Assembly (NCBI RefSeq): GCF_026213295.1 | Contig: NC_079415.1 | Location: 33,618,813-33,682,812, forward strand | Length of the DNA stretch: 64,000 nucleotides | Direction: 5' to 3' | Source: Gadus chalcogrammus | Lineage: Eukaryota; Chordata; Actinopteri; Gadiformes; Gadidae | The notes under the pieces: generated by a model | Told to the model about the DNA's origin: nothing | What the model saw: the letters and a program-made list of their open reading frames with translations, nothing else | Databases searched by the model: none | In this document: positions 10,645-22,848 of the stretch, piece by piece | How positions within the stretch are numbered: the first letter of the stretch is position 1 | Layout of the letters: every line of letters starts with the position of its first letter | Translations under genes and position numbers: made by a program

Positions 10645-11865
10645 ATGCACACAGTAAGGTGAATTGAATCAAGACTTTTTCGTTTTGAAGTATGAATCTA
10701 AATCAGTCAAATCAGACTCATCCCTTTAATTAAAATGAGGGAGGTCATATAAGATCAAACACAAAGCTGAAATAGCCTCTCACTGTTACCAAGTGAGAAC
10801 CTGCGTTGGGTTTCACTAATTAGCTCACCTGCCGCAGCTCGCCTGCCAAGTGTTTTTCTTAATTAGTTAATTGGTTGCATCTGGTGCGTTTCACTTAAGA
10901 GGCAGCCGGACAGTACGTTGGAGTTCTCCACTGGCAGTGTAGCGTCTCCCAAACGCGGTATGTTGTGTTCCCAGAAATCAGAACGTGTGTTTAATGTTTT
11001 GTTGAGGTCTGTTGTAACTTATTTGACATCTCTTCCTGTTTCATAGGTTAAAGAATTTTTGAAGTAAGGAGGAGCATCTCATCTGAACCTGATGTGAGTA
11101 GTATTGTGTGGTAAAGCACAACTGTGGTGACTTGTATGTTGAATATAAATCACTGATAATGTGCAAAGGAAATCAGGGATTGTGGTGGTTTAACTCTCAT
11201 TTGAAATTTAAATAATGAGTCTACCTGAAAGTAACATTTTAGAAACTATGCATTCAAACTTGTCAAAGTAAGAGGTAAATCAATCTTGACTAATGACAGT
11301 CAAATAATTAGTGTAACTTATATAAAAAAGCTGGATTAGGTAATTATCTTAATCATTATTTAAAAGTTGGATGATCCCAAAAGCCCTGAATTTGTATTGT
11401 CATTCATTTACCTGATTTAATGGAGATGGTAGATGTTGAACTGTGGGACAGTGGGACAGTGCCCAAGTTTGGGGAAAATGAGTAATCTGTTCTTTCCTTC
11501 AAAGGTCTATCATGGATATGTAACTGCAGTTCTGTGAGTATCCCAACTTGACCATGAAGTTGAACTGCGAACTGTAAGTGATTAGTTTCTCATTACTCTT
11601 GGGCACATTGATGTACTTTGGCTTCCTGGCGAGTTAACCTGTTAGCTGAAGGTTGATCTGAGAAGTGAGGATGTTTTATTGGTTCATGGGTTACTGAGGT
11701 GTTTGTTTTATGTTGGTTTTAATGGTTTGTTAAAACGGTTACAGGTTCTAAGTTATTGTTGTAAGCTGGAGTAATGGGTTGGGTTCTGATATCTTCAGTC
11801 TTCTTTCCAGCTACTCTCCTGAGCTCTGCATCTTCATCACATGAGTGTTGCTTTACTGATGAGGT

Positions 11866-13489
11866 TGTGGTCTGAGTGAGCAGAGGTGCATACTGGGATA
11901 CAGAGCTGTCTCAAGTCTACAGGTCTGTAGACACGCCCCCTCAGGGGAAACCGTCGTGACGTCAGTTACCTGGACTAGAATGTTCTTTAAGATGGAGACA
12001 GGGATTCAGAAGGAGAAACACCAGGGGGAGATGAGGGGGGCTCCTCATCTCAACGACTGAAACACAACTACAGTCTGACACAGAGAACCATGGAACACAT
12101 TCAACAGTCCCCTCCAGGCATCGTGAATCCTCAGGAACAGTTTCATTTCCAAGAAGGTCTTATTTGGGGCCATCCCCAGATGTATCCTGCTCCTCAAGAG
12201 CCACCCCCCTCCACTGGGTTGTCTTCTGAACAGATGACTTCCTTCCTGTCCTCAGGCTGACTAAAGCTGCACTGTTTGCATCTGTGAAGGCCCCTCATTC
12301 AGGAAACCACTGGACTACAAAGACATGACTTCAGAGACGTTGAATCAACCTTGGAGACGCCAAGAATAATCCATCACCAATGTGGGACGCCACTGAAGAA
12401 TGTTGTACATAATTTACGTCTCTGGAGACATTGGTTGTTCTGTTCTGGGTGCCCTGGCAGGAGAGCTGGGGTTGGATGATGGAATGTTCTTTGGCATGAG
12501 GTTTTTACCCTGCATGATTGTTTGGCCTTTTATGGCTCAGTGGTGTGTGTGGGTTTGACATGAGATGGATGATTTTTGAGCATCTGGCATGGGGTTCTAC
12601 GTGTGTTTGGTTCCACTTGGCATGGGGTTCTACGTCCGTGTCCTGGGTTCTGTGTGTGTGTGTGTCCGGCTTGCTTTGACGGTGATAATGTTCATACGGG
12701 GGTCTGTGTGGTTGGCTTGGGATATTGGAATGGTCAACTAAATCATACCTGATGGACGGCCACACGTTTACTTGAGGCCTCCAGTAGACGTGAAGAGCCC
12801 TGAGCGACGCTCCGGAGCGATATCCAACACACTGGGCAGGAAGGAGAGTATCCAACTCGAGTGTAAAAGGATGCAAGCAGCGTGTTCAGATCAGTGACTT
12901 CAAACTAGGACTACACCAATCAGGATCAATGGAGGATGGACACCTAAAGGAATTCCACAAGGAGAGTCTGACGTTGGAAATGGACCTAAATGGATATTCA
13001 AGATGATCTTCAGACCTGCAAGGAGACGGCTCTTCATACCTGGCTGGATTGATGGAGAGCCCTGTGGATCTTGTCTCGCTCTCAGTTGCACGTCTTCGCA
13101 GGCTGAACTGTATTTGTTTCGGACAGGACTAGCTGAACGATTGGTTCTGATTTAAGGGAACCAATCGTGGGAACTCCAACTAGTGCGCTCTTCGAGCTGA
13201 AGTTGTGCTCTTCAGCTGAGGTAAGGAAACCTTCACTGGGGCTTCAAGGTGTAAAGAGGAGGACTGTTTCAAAGTGTTCCATGGTACTCTGATGAGGACC
13301 GTTGTTGTATCTTCCTCTTGGCCTTTCTCCTCTGAGAATCCTGCCGCCATCTTGAAGGATATTCTAGCGCATGTAACTTATGTCACGACACATTCTCAAA
13401 CACTTGGTTTCTCCTGAGGGGCTTGTCTATAGAACTGAAGACGTCAGACAGCACTGTATCCCAGCATGCATCTCTGCTCTCAGACCACA
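11866..13489. mobile_element. Element with long terminal inverted repeats (non-autonomous DNA transposon candidate)
   Basis: The left end, TGTGGTCTGAG at 11866, continues through GGGATACAG and GACACGCCCC to GGGATTCAGAAGGAG (about 12015). The reverse complement of the right end (about 13340-13489) reads through the same landmarks in the same order, giving imperfect inverted repeats of about 130-150 bp. Truncated copies lie at 4756-5830 and 42609-43680. The interior has no transposase-like frame. No clear target duplication was found, so the class is unknown. Confidence 0.55.
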
Positions 13490-15340
13490 CCCCCATGAGT
13501 AGGATGCAACACTAGCGATGGAGATGTAGAGTTTTATAAGTAACGAGGGACAAGACAAAGGTGATTAGAACACAATGGCATGTCAAGTCTGTAAATCTTT
13601 AAACCATGAAGATGGTTGGATTGTTCAGGAATTGGGCTTTATTTTAGTATGGGCAGTCCTTATTGAATGATTCCATTGTTTTTAGGCAAGGATTTGTTGT
13701 TGTGGGATGTACATGGTAGTTTGGTTCTTCGTACGGTTTTGATTGATATAACTTGTACACACTGGGTGCATAATAATTTAAAGCTACACTGAATAGTAGT
13801 AATGACCAACAGCAACAAACAGATCTCCTCAAGGTAAGTCTGTTGGCTGTGTTTTCATGAAGACCATCACTGGACTTCAGGATCTTCCTCCGTTCAGCTC
13901 AAGGTGAGGCGCTGGTTATGTTTTTTCTTTGGTTGGTTCCGGCTGGAATGTTCGGATTCCAGTCGGACGGTTTGTGCTTCCCGCCGTGGAAGGTTTTGAG
14001 TGCGGTCACTTGATTTAGTCCCAATGGATAGCATAGAACGTTGTAGTCTTGACAACCATTAGAAGCCACCTAGCAGTTAGTTGGATAGGAATCTGGCTGA
14101 ACGTTCTGGATTGTATTTGCGTAACCTCGAGCCGTTGCCAACGGAAACTATTTTTCAGTCGGTTTCCATTGGGAAATGTTTTCCCCTTATCTTAAACAAC
14201 TTAAGTTTGATATTAAATACATACTGACACGTACAATCGTACAATATGTTGATAATTTCCGATGGTTGCGGCGTACTTTTAACCACGTTAACGGGACTCT
14301 CGCTGCGTACGAAACGGCATTCTACTTGCGGGCCCATTTCTGACATCAGTGAAGGCTGAAAAACATTTCAAGGTGGAAGGCAATTTGACATTTCTTCAGC
14401 GGAACCCAGCACCTGAATATGGCGAGTAAATTTGATTTAATATCAATACTACTTAGTGTTCTTTGTTACTTCTATCTGCTGTCATTAATTGCCACATAAG
14501 TTAAACCCTACCTAATGGAATGACGTTAAACAATGACTTTGGTGCTGAGTTACCAACTGGATAATATCAAAGCTAAAATAATGGCCGTCCTTCCCATGTG
14601 TTACAGTAGAAGATACTCTGTATCTGTGCAAGGTTAAAAAGGTAACATGTAGTTTGTCCCAAGGTGTCCACCTCCTCACCCAGAGCCAGACCTCCACCTC
14701 CTCACAAGTCCTCCAGAACAGGTCAGTGCTCTTGTGTGTGAGTAGTGGTCAGTTTCAATGCATGGCCTGAACCACATCTTTAAACTTTTAGACTGCTCTG
14801 TCTTCATTCCCAAAATGGAATGCTCATGTCTGGTCTCAAGTATTTTCCAGCCTTGAGTTATAAAATAATAGTTAATTTAATTGTGTAACTAGGTTTTGGA
14901 TGAGTCAATTAAGTTTATTGTTGGGCAAATGCTGATATAAATCTGCTGCTGTAGCTGAAAGGCGAGGCTGGGGACCGGAGGCTTGTGGTGCCAGGGTGGA
15001 CCGGAGACTGAGGCTGGAGACCAGGGGCCTGCAGCACCGGACCAGGGGGTAACCGTCACCAAGCTCATCTCAAACACTAAAATCCACGCTAGTTTAGGTC
15101 TGGTTTTAATCATCTTATGACTATCTGTGCCAAGCTGTGATTTGAGTTAATTCATACCAGGTTTATGTAGGAGTCATTATTGTTACTAGTGCTGCTATGA
15201 CCGTAGTGGATGAATTGCGGAATGCGACAATCTGCAGACGTTGTCTAATTTAAGTGTTCAAATATGTTTTAAATTCGTCTTCCATTTTACAAGTGAACCT
15301 CAGATGCAGGAGGTGGGGTGTGTTGTGTCCCCAGGTGATT
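13490..15340. other. Spacer without recognised gene
   Basis: 13490-13940 is paralogous to 5831-6375. The rest is unique, moderately AT-rich sequence with short open frames only. Nothing is recognised apart from possible exon-like pieces of the candidate lncRNA. Confidence 0.5.
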
Positions 15341-15929
15341 TACTGCTGAGACCAACTGTGTTTGTAACCAGACCAGGAATCCATGGCTGAAGGAGCTGAT
15401 GGAGCCGTGCTGAAGGAGCTGACGGAGGCCCTGCCTGGTGGAGGATGTCTGTCGTGGGGTAGATGGAGCCTGACTCTGAAGTGATTATCACACTCACTGC
15501 CACTTCTCGTAGAATACTGCTACCACAAACCACCGGCGTTTGTACCACATATACCAGACGACTACATCTGTTTTACCACATGTTGAAGCAAGGCTTCCGC
15601 TGTTTGTTCCAGACCAGGACTCTGTCTGAGGAGAGCTGATGGAGGAGCTGAGACGCTGGAGGACGACTAGGAATCGACCAACAGGGATTCCTCGTAAGTT
15701 TGTATTTACTTACATGGTTGACTTAAAGGGCAAAATACAGCTGTTACTTTGACATGCGTTAACAAACTACTGCTGTGTTTTCTTACTAGGACGTATTTCT
15801 GGAGCGGAGGCGAGCTGGTAGGGGAGCCATGAATCTGGAGGATGACCATGACTCTACCAACAAGGATTGTAAGTTTGTATTAACCTAACAAAGTGGAAAT
15901 AAAGGGCTTAAAAATGAGTTTGCATTATC

Positions 15930-16090
15930 TGGATATAGTGGACTAGGTAGGGGGTTCAACTCTCAGACCAATGGTGCCGGCATTCAAGTCCTCAGGATAC
16001 AGTGATGCGTCCTTGAGCAAGGTGCCCTAAAGCCTGCCTGCTCCTTAATGACATCTCTTTGGTTCAGATAATGTTGCATCTTTTGAATAT
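15930..16090 (+). mobile_element. tRNA-derived SINE fragment, copy 1
   Basis: A-box-like TAGTGGACTAG at 15936, degenerate B box CATTCAAGTCC near 15981, and the CCTTGAGCAAGG phrase common in fish tRNA-derived SINEs. Confidence 0.65.
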
Positions 16091-16689
16091 TGAACCTAAT
16101 CCATGTCCATTTGGTCCGGGCAGACACACCTGAGCTGAACCACACCTGAGCTGAACCTCACCTGATCCTGTTTGGTCGGGGGCAGACACACCTGCGCTGA
16201 ACCCGCCCTGATCCTGACATCCTGCTGGTCCCGTCTCCTCAGTTCATCTGAGCCTCGTCCTCCAGAAGACCTGCTGAGCTCAGCAGTCTGAGGCTGATGG
16301 ATCAATGACCTCCAGTGGGAGTGATCTTCTTGACCTCACATGTACCCGTGTGCTTCCACACGACTTTCCCTCACGTCTATCACTAACCTCACTACTTCAC
16401 TACTCTCTACTGCTTCACCTTCTTCTTCCTTCTCTGTGGTTTGAACCTTTACACTGAAGGCGTGTCTTCCTGCCCTCAGAGGGTTCAGCGTTAGGGTTGA
16501 GAGTCAGGGTTTAGAGTCAGGGAATGAGCTGGTCAGGGAGGACTGGTTTTACACAAACCTCTTCACTTGCTTTCTGAATGGTGGTGACATTTTGAAAAGA
16601 TTCATTTGGGAAAATGTTTTCCTCTGCTTTCCTTTACAAAAATATGTATTAAACTTCTGTGTTTGTAACCAGTCCAGGAATCCATGGCT

Positions 16690-16960
16690 GATGGAGGAGC
16701 CGTGCTGAAGGTCCTGCCTAGTGGAGGAGCTGATGGAGGCCCTGCCTGGTGGAGGAGTCGTGCTGCAGGCCCTGCCTGGTGGAGGTGCTGATGGAGGCCC
16801 TGCCGGGTGGAGGAGCCGTGCTGAAGGCCCTGCCTGGTGGAGGAGCTGATGGAGGCCCTGCCTGGTGGAGGAGCCGTGCTGAAGGCCCTGCCTGGTGGAG
16901 GAGCTGGTGGAGGCCCTGCCTGGTGGAGGAGCTGGTGGAGGCCCTGTCTGGTGAAGGACG
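16690..16960 (+). repeat. GC-rich minisatellite (GGAGGCCCTGCCTGGTGGAG units)
   Basis: Repeats of a 27-30-bp unit alternating GAGCTGATG and GAGCCGTGCTGAAG phrases, about nine units. Open frames on both strands here (Gly/Glu-rich and Pro/Ser-rich) are artefacts. Confidence 0.85.
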
Positions 16961-17514
16961 TCCGTCGTGGGGTAGATGGAGCCTGACTCTGCAGTGATCA
17001 TCACACTCACTGGCACTTCTCGTAGAATACTGCTACCACAAACTACCGGCGTTTGTACCATATATACCAGATGACTACATCTGTTTTACCACATGTTGAA
17101 GCAAGACTTCTGCTGTTTGTTCCAGACCAGGACTCTGTCTGAGGAGAGCTGCTGGAGGACGACTAGGAATCGACCAACAAGGATTCCTTGTAAGTTTGTA
17201 TTTACTTACATGGTTGACTTAAAGGGCAAAATACAGCTGTTACTTTGACATGCGTTAACCAACTACCGCTGTGTTTTCTTACTAGAATGTGTTTCTGGTG
17301 CGGAGGCAAGTTGGTTGGGGGGCCGCAAATCTGGAGGATGACATCACTCTAATTACAAATTACTACTGTGTTTGTTACTTTACATTAGAGACCAATTACG
17401 TTTGTAACCAGACCAGGAATCTGGAGGACTGATGGAGAAGCTGTACATCTAGAAGGCAGATCCTGAGGACCACCAGGACTCTACCATTAAGGATTCCTCG
17501 TAAGTTTGCAAGAT

Positions 17515-17700
17515 CTGGACATAGTGGACTAGGTAGGGGGTTGGGGGTTAAACTCTCAAACCAATGGTGCCGGGTTCAAGTCCTCAGAATACAGTGATGC
17601 GTCCTTGAGCAAGGCACCCTAAAGCCTGCCTGCTCATTAATTACTTATCTTTGGTTCAGAAAATGTTGCATCTTTTGAATATTGAATCTAATCAATGTCC
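17515..17700 (+). mobile_element. tRNA-derived SINE, copy 2
   Basis: A-box TAGTGGACTAG (17522-17532) and a perfect B-box GGTTCAAGTCC (17573-17583) lie at tRNA-like spacing, followed by CCTTGAGCAAGGCACCCTAA. It sits at the same place as copy 1 within the tandem duplication, so the insertion predates that duplication. Confidence 0.75.
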
Positions 17701-18689
17701 TTGTTTGGTCCGGGCAGACGCACCTGAGCTGAACCTCACCTGATCCTGTTTGGTCGGGGGTAGACACACCTGAGCTGAACCCGCCCTGATCCTGACATCC
17801 TGCTGGTCCCGTCTCCTCAGTTCATCTGAGCCTCGTCCTCCAGAAGACCTGCTGAGCTCAGCAATCTGAGGCTGATGGATCAATGACCTCCAGTGGGAGT
17901 GATCTTCTTGACCCCACATGTAACCGTGTGCTTCCACACGCCTTTCCCTCACGTCTGTCACTAACCTCACTACTTCACTACTCTCTACTGCTTCCTCTTC
18001 TTCTTCCTTCTCTGTGGTTCGAACCTTTACACGGAAGGCGCGTCTTCCTGCCCTCAGAGGGTTCAGCGTTAGGGTTGAGAGTCAGGGTTTAGAGTCAGGG
18101 ACAGAGCTGGTCAGGGAGGACTGCTTTTACACAAACCTCTTCACTTGCTTTCGGAATGGTGGTGACATTTTGAAAAGATTCATTTGGGAAAATGTTTTCA
18201 TCTGCTTCCCTTTACAAAATTGTATTTAACTTCTGTCAAGTGTTTTTGTTTATATATTAAAATCCCACATTGACTTCTACATGTTTGGTGCGGTTCATTT
18301 AATTGTCCTTTTAACTTGGTTAATGTCAAGCTAAACTCCTGCAATACATTTAATATACATGATTGTTATTCAGCAATGTTCACATAATCCATTTAGTAAA
18401 AATATGAAACCTCAATATTACTACAAAATTCAAGCCTATTCATGTATTTAACAATGTACATACTGCCCTGCAGGCCATTCTCTGCTACTACAACACTTTC
18501 AAACCACCAACCCATCTCACATCAATGTACTATAGCTACGTTGGTTCAAACGGAAAATGTAGTTTGGTGCGAGACTGTTGTCCAGCAGAGGGAGCTGTCA
18601 TACACCTTAATTATACAGGGATGTCTGTGTATTTACATTTTAAAATGTTCATGTGCTGGTCTAGTTTGTCTGCAAATAACTCTGTGGAT

Positions 18690-18860
18690 AAGCAGCACAG
18701 CAGTCAGGTAGCTATTTTATGCTAAAATAAACTGCATATTTTGTTGATTTATGTGAAGCATTATTTTTTTTTCATGCAAATTAAAGCATATAAATAAATT
18801 TTGGCTTTTAATTTTTCCGTCTGGGCTAAGCCCCGGATGTTTATGAGACCTAGAAACACC
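18690..18860 (+). repeat. Dispersed repeat family X, copy 2
   Basis: Contains AAGCAGCACAGCAGTCAGGT and GCCCCGGATGTTTATGAGAC, as in copies 1 and 3. The 18236-18690 stretch before it is AT-rich with no gene. Confidence 0.55.
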
Positions 18861-18972
18861 CCTGCCGTCGACGGCGTTCCCATCGACGGGCCGGACGTCA
18901 GTTGGCGGAGGACGGGGTCCGACGGATGGCAGGGGGCCACAAAGGGCCTCCAACGCCCCCCACTCCAGCTCA

Positions 18973-19790
18973 CACTGAGCCAGTATCCTGTACACTTATA
19001 CTCATACTGAGCCAGTATCCTGTGTACTTATACTCATACTCAGCCAGTATCCTGTGTACTTATACTCATACTGAGCCAGTATCCTGTGTACTTATACTCA
19101 TACTGAGCCAGTATCCTGTGTACTTATACTCATACTGAGCCAGTATCATGTGTACTTATACTCATACTGAGCCAGTATCCTGTGTACTTATACTCATACT
19201 GAGCCAGTATCCTGTGTACTTATACTCATACTGAGCCAGTAACCTGTGTACTTATACTCATACTGAGCCAGTAACCTGTGTACTTATACTCATACTGAGC
19301 CAGTAACATGTGTACTTATACTCATACTGAGCCAGTAACCTGTGTACTTATACTCATACTGAGCCAGTAACATGTGTACTTATACTCATACTGAGCCAGT
19401 AACCTGTGTACTTATACTCATACTGAGCCAGTAACCTGTGTACTTAAACTCATACTGAGCCAGTAACCTGTGTACTTATACTCATACTGAGCCACTAACC
19501 TGTGTACTTGTACTCATACTGAGCCAGTAACCTGTGTACTTATACTCATACTGAGCCAGTATCCTGTGTACTTATACTGAGCCACTAACCTGTGTACTTG
19601 TACTCATACTGAGCCAGTATCCTGTGTACTTATACTGAGCCACTAACCTGTGTACTTGTACTCATACTGAGCCAGTAACCTGTGTACTTATACTCATACT
19701 GAGCCACTAACCTGTGTACTTATACTCATACTGAGCCAGTATCCTGGGTACTTATACTCATACTTAGGCGGTGTCCTTTGTACTTATACT
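18973..19790 (+). repeat. 32-bp minisatellite
   Basis: Unit ACTGAGCCAGTATCCTGTGT plus ACTTATACTCAT, about 25 copies with TATCC/TAACC/TCATG variants and a few 21-bp shortened units near 19570-19650. Confidence 0.95.
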
Positions 19791-19794
19791 CGGT

Positions 19795-19898
19795 GGCGTC
19801 ACAAGGCTGTTTTATTCGGGGCTAAAGCGCCGGATATTATTTAATTAGCCCCGAATATAATTTTTGGGTAAAATAAGTAAAATAAAAGAATATTTGTA

Positions 19899-19933
<35 letters not shown>

Positions 19934-20098
19934 CCACTTCCATTCATTTTACTCTGAAATAGATTGAATAGAACTTTAGATCTTTGGGGATAAGCAGCAA
20001 AGCAGTCAGGTAGCTATTTAAAGCTGGTTTTTTGTATTCCCAAAGGGATACTTTTCTTTTCCCTCTGGGCTAAGTCCCGGATGTTTATGAAACCTAGA
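19795..20098 (+). repeat. Dispersed repeat family X, copy 3, with (TA)n tract
   Basis: Contains AAGCAGCAAAGCAGTCAGGT and CCCGGATGTTTATGAAACCT. A TA tract lies at about 19902-19930. Confidence 0.55.
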
Positions 20099-20102
20099 AT
20101 CG

Positions 20103-20190
20103 GCTGCGTCTCTTGCGGCGGCGGCGGCGGCGGCGGCGGCGGCGTAGTCTCTTGCGGAGGCGCAGGCGGCGCCGCCGCAAGAGACGCAGC
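20103..20190. repeat. CGG trinucleotide tract inside a 20-bp perfect inverted repeat
   Basis: GCTGCGTCTCTTGCGGCGGC (20103-20122) is exactly complementary to 20171-20190. The interior carries (CGG)n and a third partial copy of the arm near 20146. Confidence 0.9.
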
Positions 20191-20375
20191 AGCTGTACAT
20201 GTGAGCAGTCTTTTAGTGCCTTGCGTCGGCTCCATACATGGCTCAGGAGGAACACAGGCCAAAGCAGACTCCAGCACCTAGCTGTGATGTCCATTGAGTA
20301 GGAGTTGCTTGAAAGAATTGAACACCAAAGGGTCATTGACAGGTTTGCCACCCTCAAAGTGCGGCGACATAGATG
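20185..20375 (+). pseudogene. C-terminal relic of an hAT-type transposase
   Basis: The + frame reads CTCEQSFSALRRLHTWLR, then RLQHLAVMSIE, a TAG stop, and continues in the same frame with a RVIDRFATLK-like tail. The ER/EQ-SFSALRRLKTWLR and LALL/LAVMSI blocks are the signature of the hAT C-terminal dimerisation region (ZMYM and P52rIPK-like elements). The upstream part is replaced by the CGG inverted repeat, so only about 60 codons survive. Confidence 0.65.
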
Positions 20376-20439
20376 TTTTGGACTTTTTGGGTTGACCTTC
20401 TTTTTATTCTTTTTTTTTTGCTCTTGATGTGAAGCATGT

Positions 20440-20615
20440 ATTATTATTAATTATTGATGACTTATATTGGTTTATGAAAGTTCAGATAGGTGTGCAACCA
20501 AGTAGAATAGAGATGGCCATCCGTAAATAATTAACAGAAGATTGGTTGTCCAAGTCCCTTGTACATAGTACTTTGTTCAATGACAATAAAGTTGAATATA
20601 ATCTAATCTAATCGA
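20440..20615 (+). mobile_element. Possible 3' tail of an L2/Rex1-like LINE
   Basis: The end GACAATAAAGTTGAATATAA followed by AATCTAATCTAATC resembles the 3' tails with short tandem repeats common in fish L2/Rex1-type LINEs. No reverse transcriptase frame is present. It might instead be the 3' flank of the hAT relic. Confidence 0.4.
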
Positions 20616-21975
20616 ATGACTGTTGATACAAAAGGAGGCACTTGGAGTTAACGGTCAGGAAAACCAGCTGAGTGAAGAAGGTTTTGTGTTTGTTACAGGG
20701 GGCTGTCTGTGTGAACTGGCACAATAAAGCTGGTGTTCTGGAAAGGGCAAAAAAAAAATAGAAATAATCTGTATTTTGGAGTTAGTTTAACCAATGTTAA
20801 AATGAAAGTTATTTTTTGACATATTTTCGTTTTTGTGTGGAAAAAATGGTGGGTGGTGGCAGTGGGGCTCATTGGGTGCTCAGCACCCCTAAACCTCTGA
20901 CCCTAGAATCACCCCTGCTTCTAGTCATTCTTGCTTTGCTTGAATTCTGGAATAATTTTGGGGGGGAGTGCATGAGGTTTGGTCAGAAGGCCTGATGTAG
21001 GCTAGATTGGATGGAATGCGTGTTGTGAATTGAGAACAGCCAGCTCATAAGGTGATACAGCGTTCAGCTGTGCAACAAATATATTTTTATTTTTCAATCT
21101 TGACGACTTTTGTAGTGCTGTGTGTAGCCACACCTTTGGCCCTTCTGAACTTAAACACGCAGTTAATATCCTTTCATAACTCCTCTTGTTTATGTTGGTA
21201 GCTTAGCCATGTCATGTCACGTTGTCAACATTGGATACATGGAGCAGAACATAGTGGGTCATGTGTCCGATGCTTTTTGGAAACGTTTTCTTCATAAAGC
21301 GTGCCAGACAGATTTTACATTTCATTCCTTAGTAATTAGCTCCATGGGTATGCCGTCTTTCAGAACCTTTCATTACCGGCACTAAAGAGAAAAAAAAGAG
21401 TGCATCCTCATTGTACTCAGCACTTCTGAAAATGCACTTCTGAATGCGTCTCTGTCCCCGGCACATTTCAAACCAAACTGACGCCCATGTGCTTTGCGAC
21501 TTTATCATTTACACGCATAATTTTAAATGTATATTGTTTATACCTTATTTTTGGTTTGCCCTGTTTGTTCTGTTTGTCTTTACTTTATAATATAATCGAT
21601 ATAACTGACTTTCTATTTGGGTGGGGTTGATATTATAATATCTAACTATGACTGACTGTCTGTTTGGTGGGGTATTATTATTTAGGAGTCTATGTTTAAC
21701 TTGATTTATTCATATCGATGCATACACAAATGATCATATGCAATTATACTGAGCATATAAACTATATGTATACAGTGTCCATCGTTTTTTATCTTTATTT
21801 TAATCTTTAATTTATTTTTATTATATTTTATACTTGTATTTATCACTAAATCTCTCTTTGCTCTACTTTTGACCCTTATCCCTTTGGGATTAATATGAGA
21901 GAGGGAGAGGGGGAGAGGGGGAGGGAGAGAGAGAGAGGGGGAGAGGGGGAGGGAGAGAGAGAGAGAGTCTGTGGG
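20616..21975. other. Spacer without recognised gene
   Basis: AT-rich sequence with no convincing coding frame. A GA-rich purine tract with GAGAGGGGGAG units lies at 21893-21967. Confidence 0.5.
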
Positions 21976-22806
21976 CTACAGGTAAACCAGTTATGCTCCT
22001 TAGTAAGTTAATGATTGATGGTTTTACTGACAGCTCTTCCTCAGGTCCAGCTCGTCTCCTGATTTGATCCGAGCAGCGTGGATACTCTCCTAAAGATCTC
22101 TTTACTATGTTTGTTTGGTTTGTTGTCCTGTCTGTTTCCTAACTCTGAAAAGTGGTTTTGTTCTCCTTCAAATTAGAAGTGTTCCCTTAGCTTTTCTTAC
22201 AATTAGGGTTAGGGGTTAGGTGCTGTCTGTATTTTGATACGTTGGGAGTCACATGATTTCACCGCAGACGATACAATTGTACTTTGTAGACTAGAAGTCA
22301 CTTTAGTTCCACTGTTTTAACCTCCAACATCGTGAATTTGACCTGGTGCTTCATAGCTTTATAGGGACCTCATCAAACCTTTGCTCCGTCTTATCTTATC
22401 ACTTGATAAGGTTCTGCGTGTGTGTTCTGGTGAAGCCCTGCCCTGGCCTCATCATAAAGGCTTTACACGTAGTGAGCTGTGTTCAAAGTCTCCTTCCTCA
22501 TTTGATCTTCACTGAGGAGCCCAGCAGCTCAGTCTTCACTCAGAACCTTTAGAACAGTGTTCACGTTCTGTCTCCGTTCTGAACACTTACTTTGTGTTTT
22601 GTGAACAACTGAATCTCTTCCTTCAAAGGATCTTACTTTCCTTCTTTTGTGCTTTTATATTTTCATACCTCACGGGTCACGACATGTTTTCATCACAGAG
22701 AAGCTAAGGTACAGCTCGCTAAATGTCATTTTCTCTTTAGATTATTGGTCGTATATTCGCTGGAACAATGAAGATCCCCCTTTTGGGATTAATACAGTTA
22801 ATCGTG

Positions 22807-22848
<42 letters not shown>

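Larger units (their letters stand above)
10880..18235 (+). ncRNA. Candidate spliced long non-coding RNA with duplicated exons
   Basis: Several short segments are bounded by good acceptor (AG) and donor (GTAAGT or GTGAGT) sequences but have stops in all frames. Examples are a 5' piece ending at 10957 before GTATG, 11047-11093, 11505-11573, and repeated pieces near 15360-15900 and 16670-17500 that start ACCAGGA after TTTGTAACCAG or TTTGTTCCAG and end GGATTCCTC before GTAAGTTTG. The last group lies in a tandem duplication, so exon-like units occur two or three times. No protein family is recognisable. The transcript is inferred only; it could be a decayed gene. Confidence 0.3.
15345..18235 (+). 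repeat. Tandem segmental duplication, two units of about 1.3-1.6 kb
   Basis: 15345-16665 and 16655-18235 are collinear: each has GTTTGTAACCAG, a GGAGGCCCTGCCTGGTGGAG phrase, the TACCACAAAC(C/T)ACCGGCG segment, short introns starting GTAAGTTTGTATT, one SINE, and a tail with CAGACACACCTGAGCTGAAC. A 27-30-bp repeat is expanded at 16690-16960 in the second unit only. Confidence 0.85.

Noticed and set aside
17515..17700. Functional tRNA gene
   Set aside because: A and B boxes are present, but no cloverleaf could be drawn and the CCTTGAGCAAGG phrase marks a SINE.
20113..20301. Arg-rich or Ala-rich proteins over the CGG tract
   Set aside because: Trinucleotide-repeat translation; only the last about 40 codons resemble a family (hAT), annotated as a relic.
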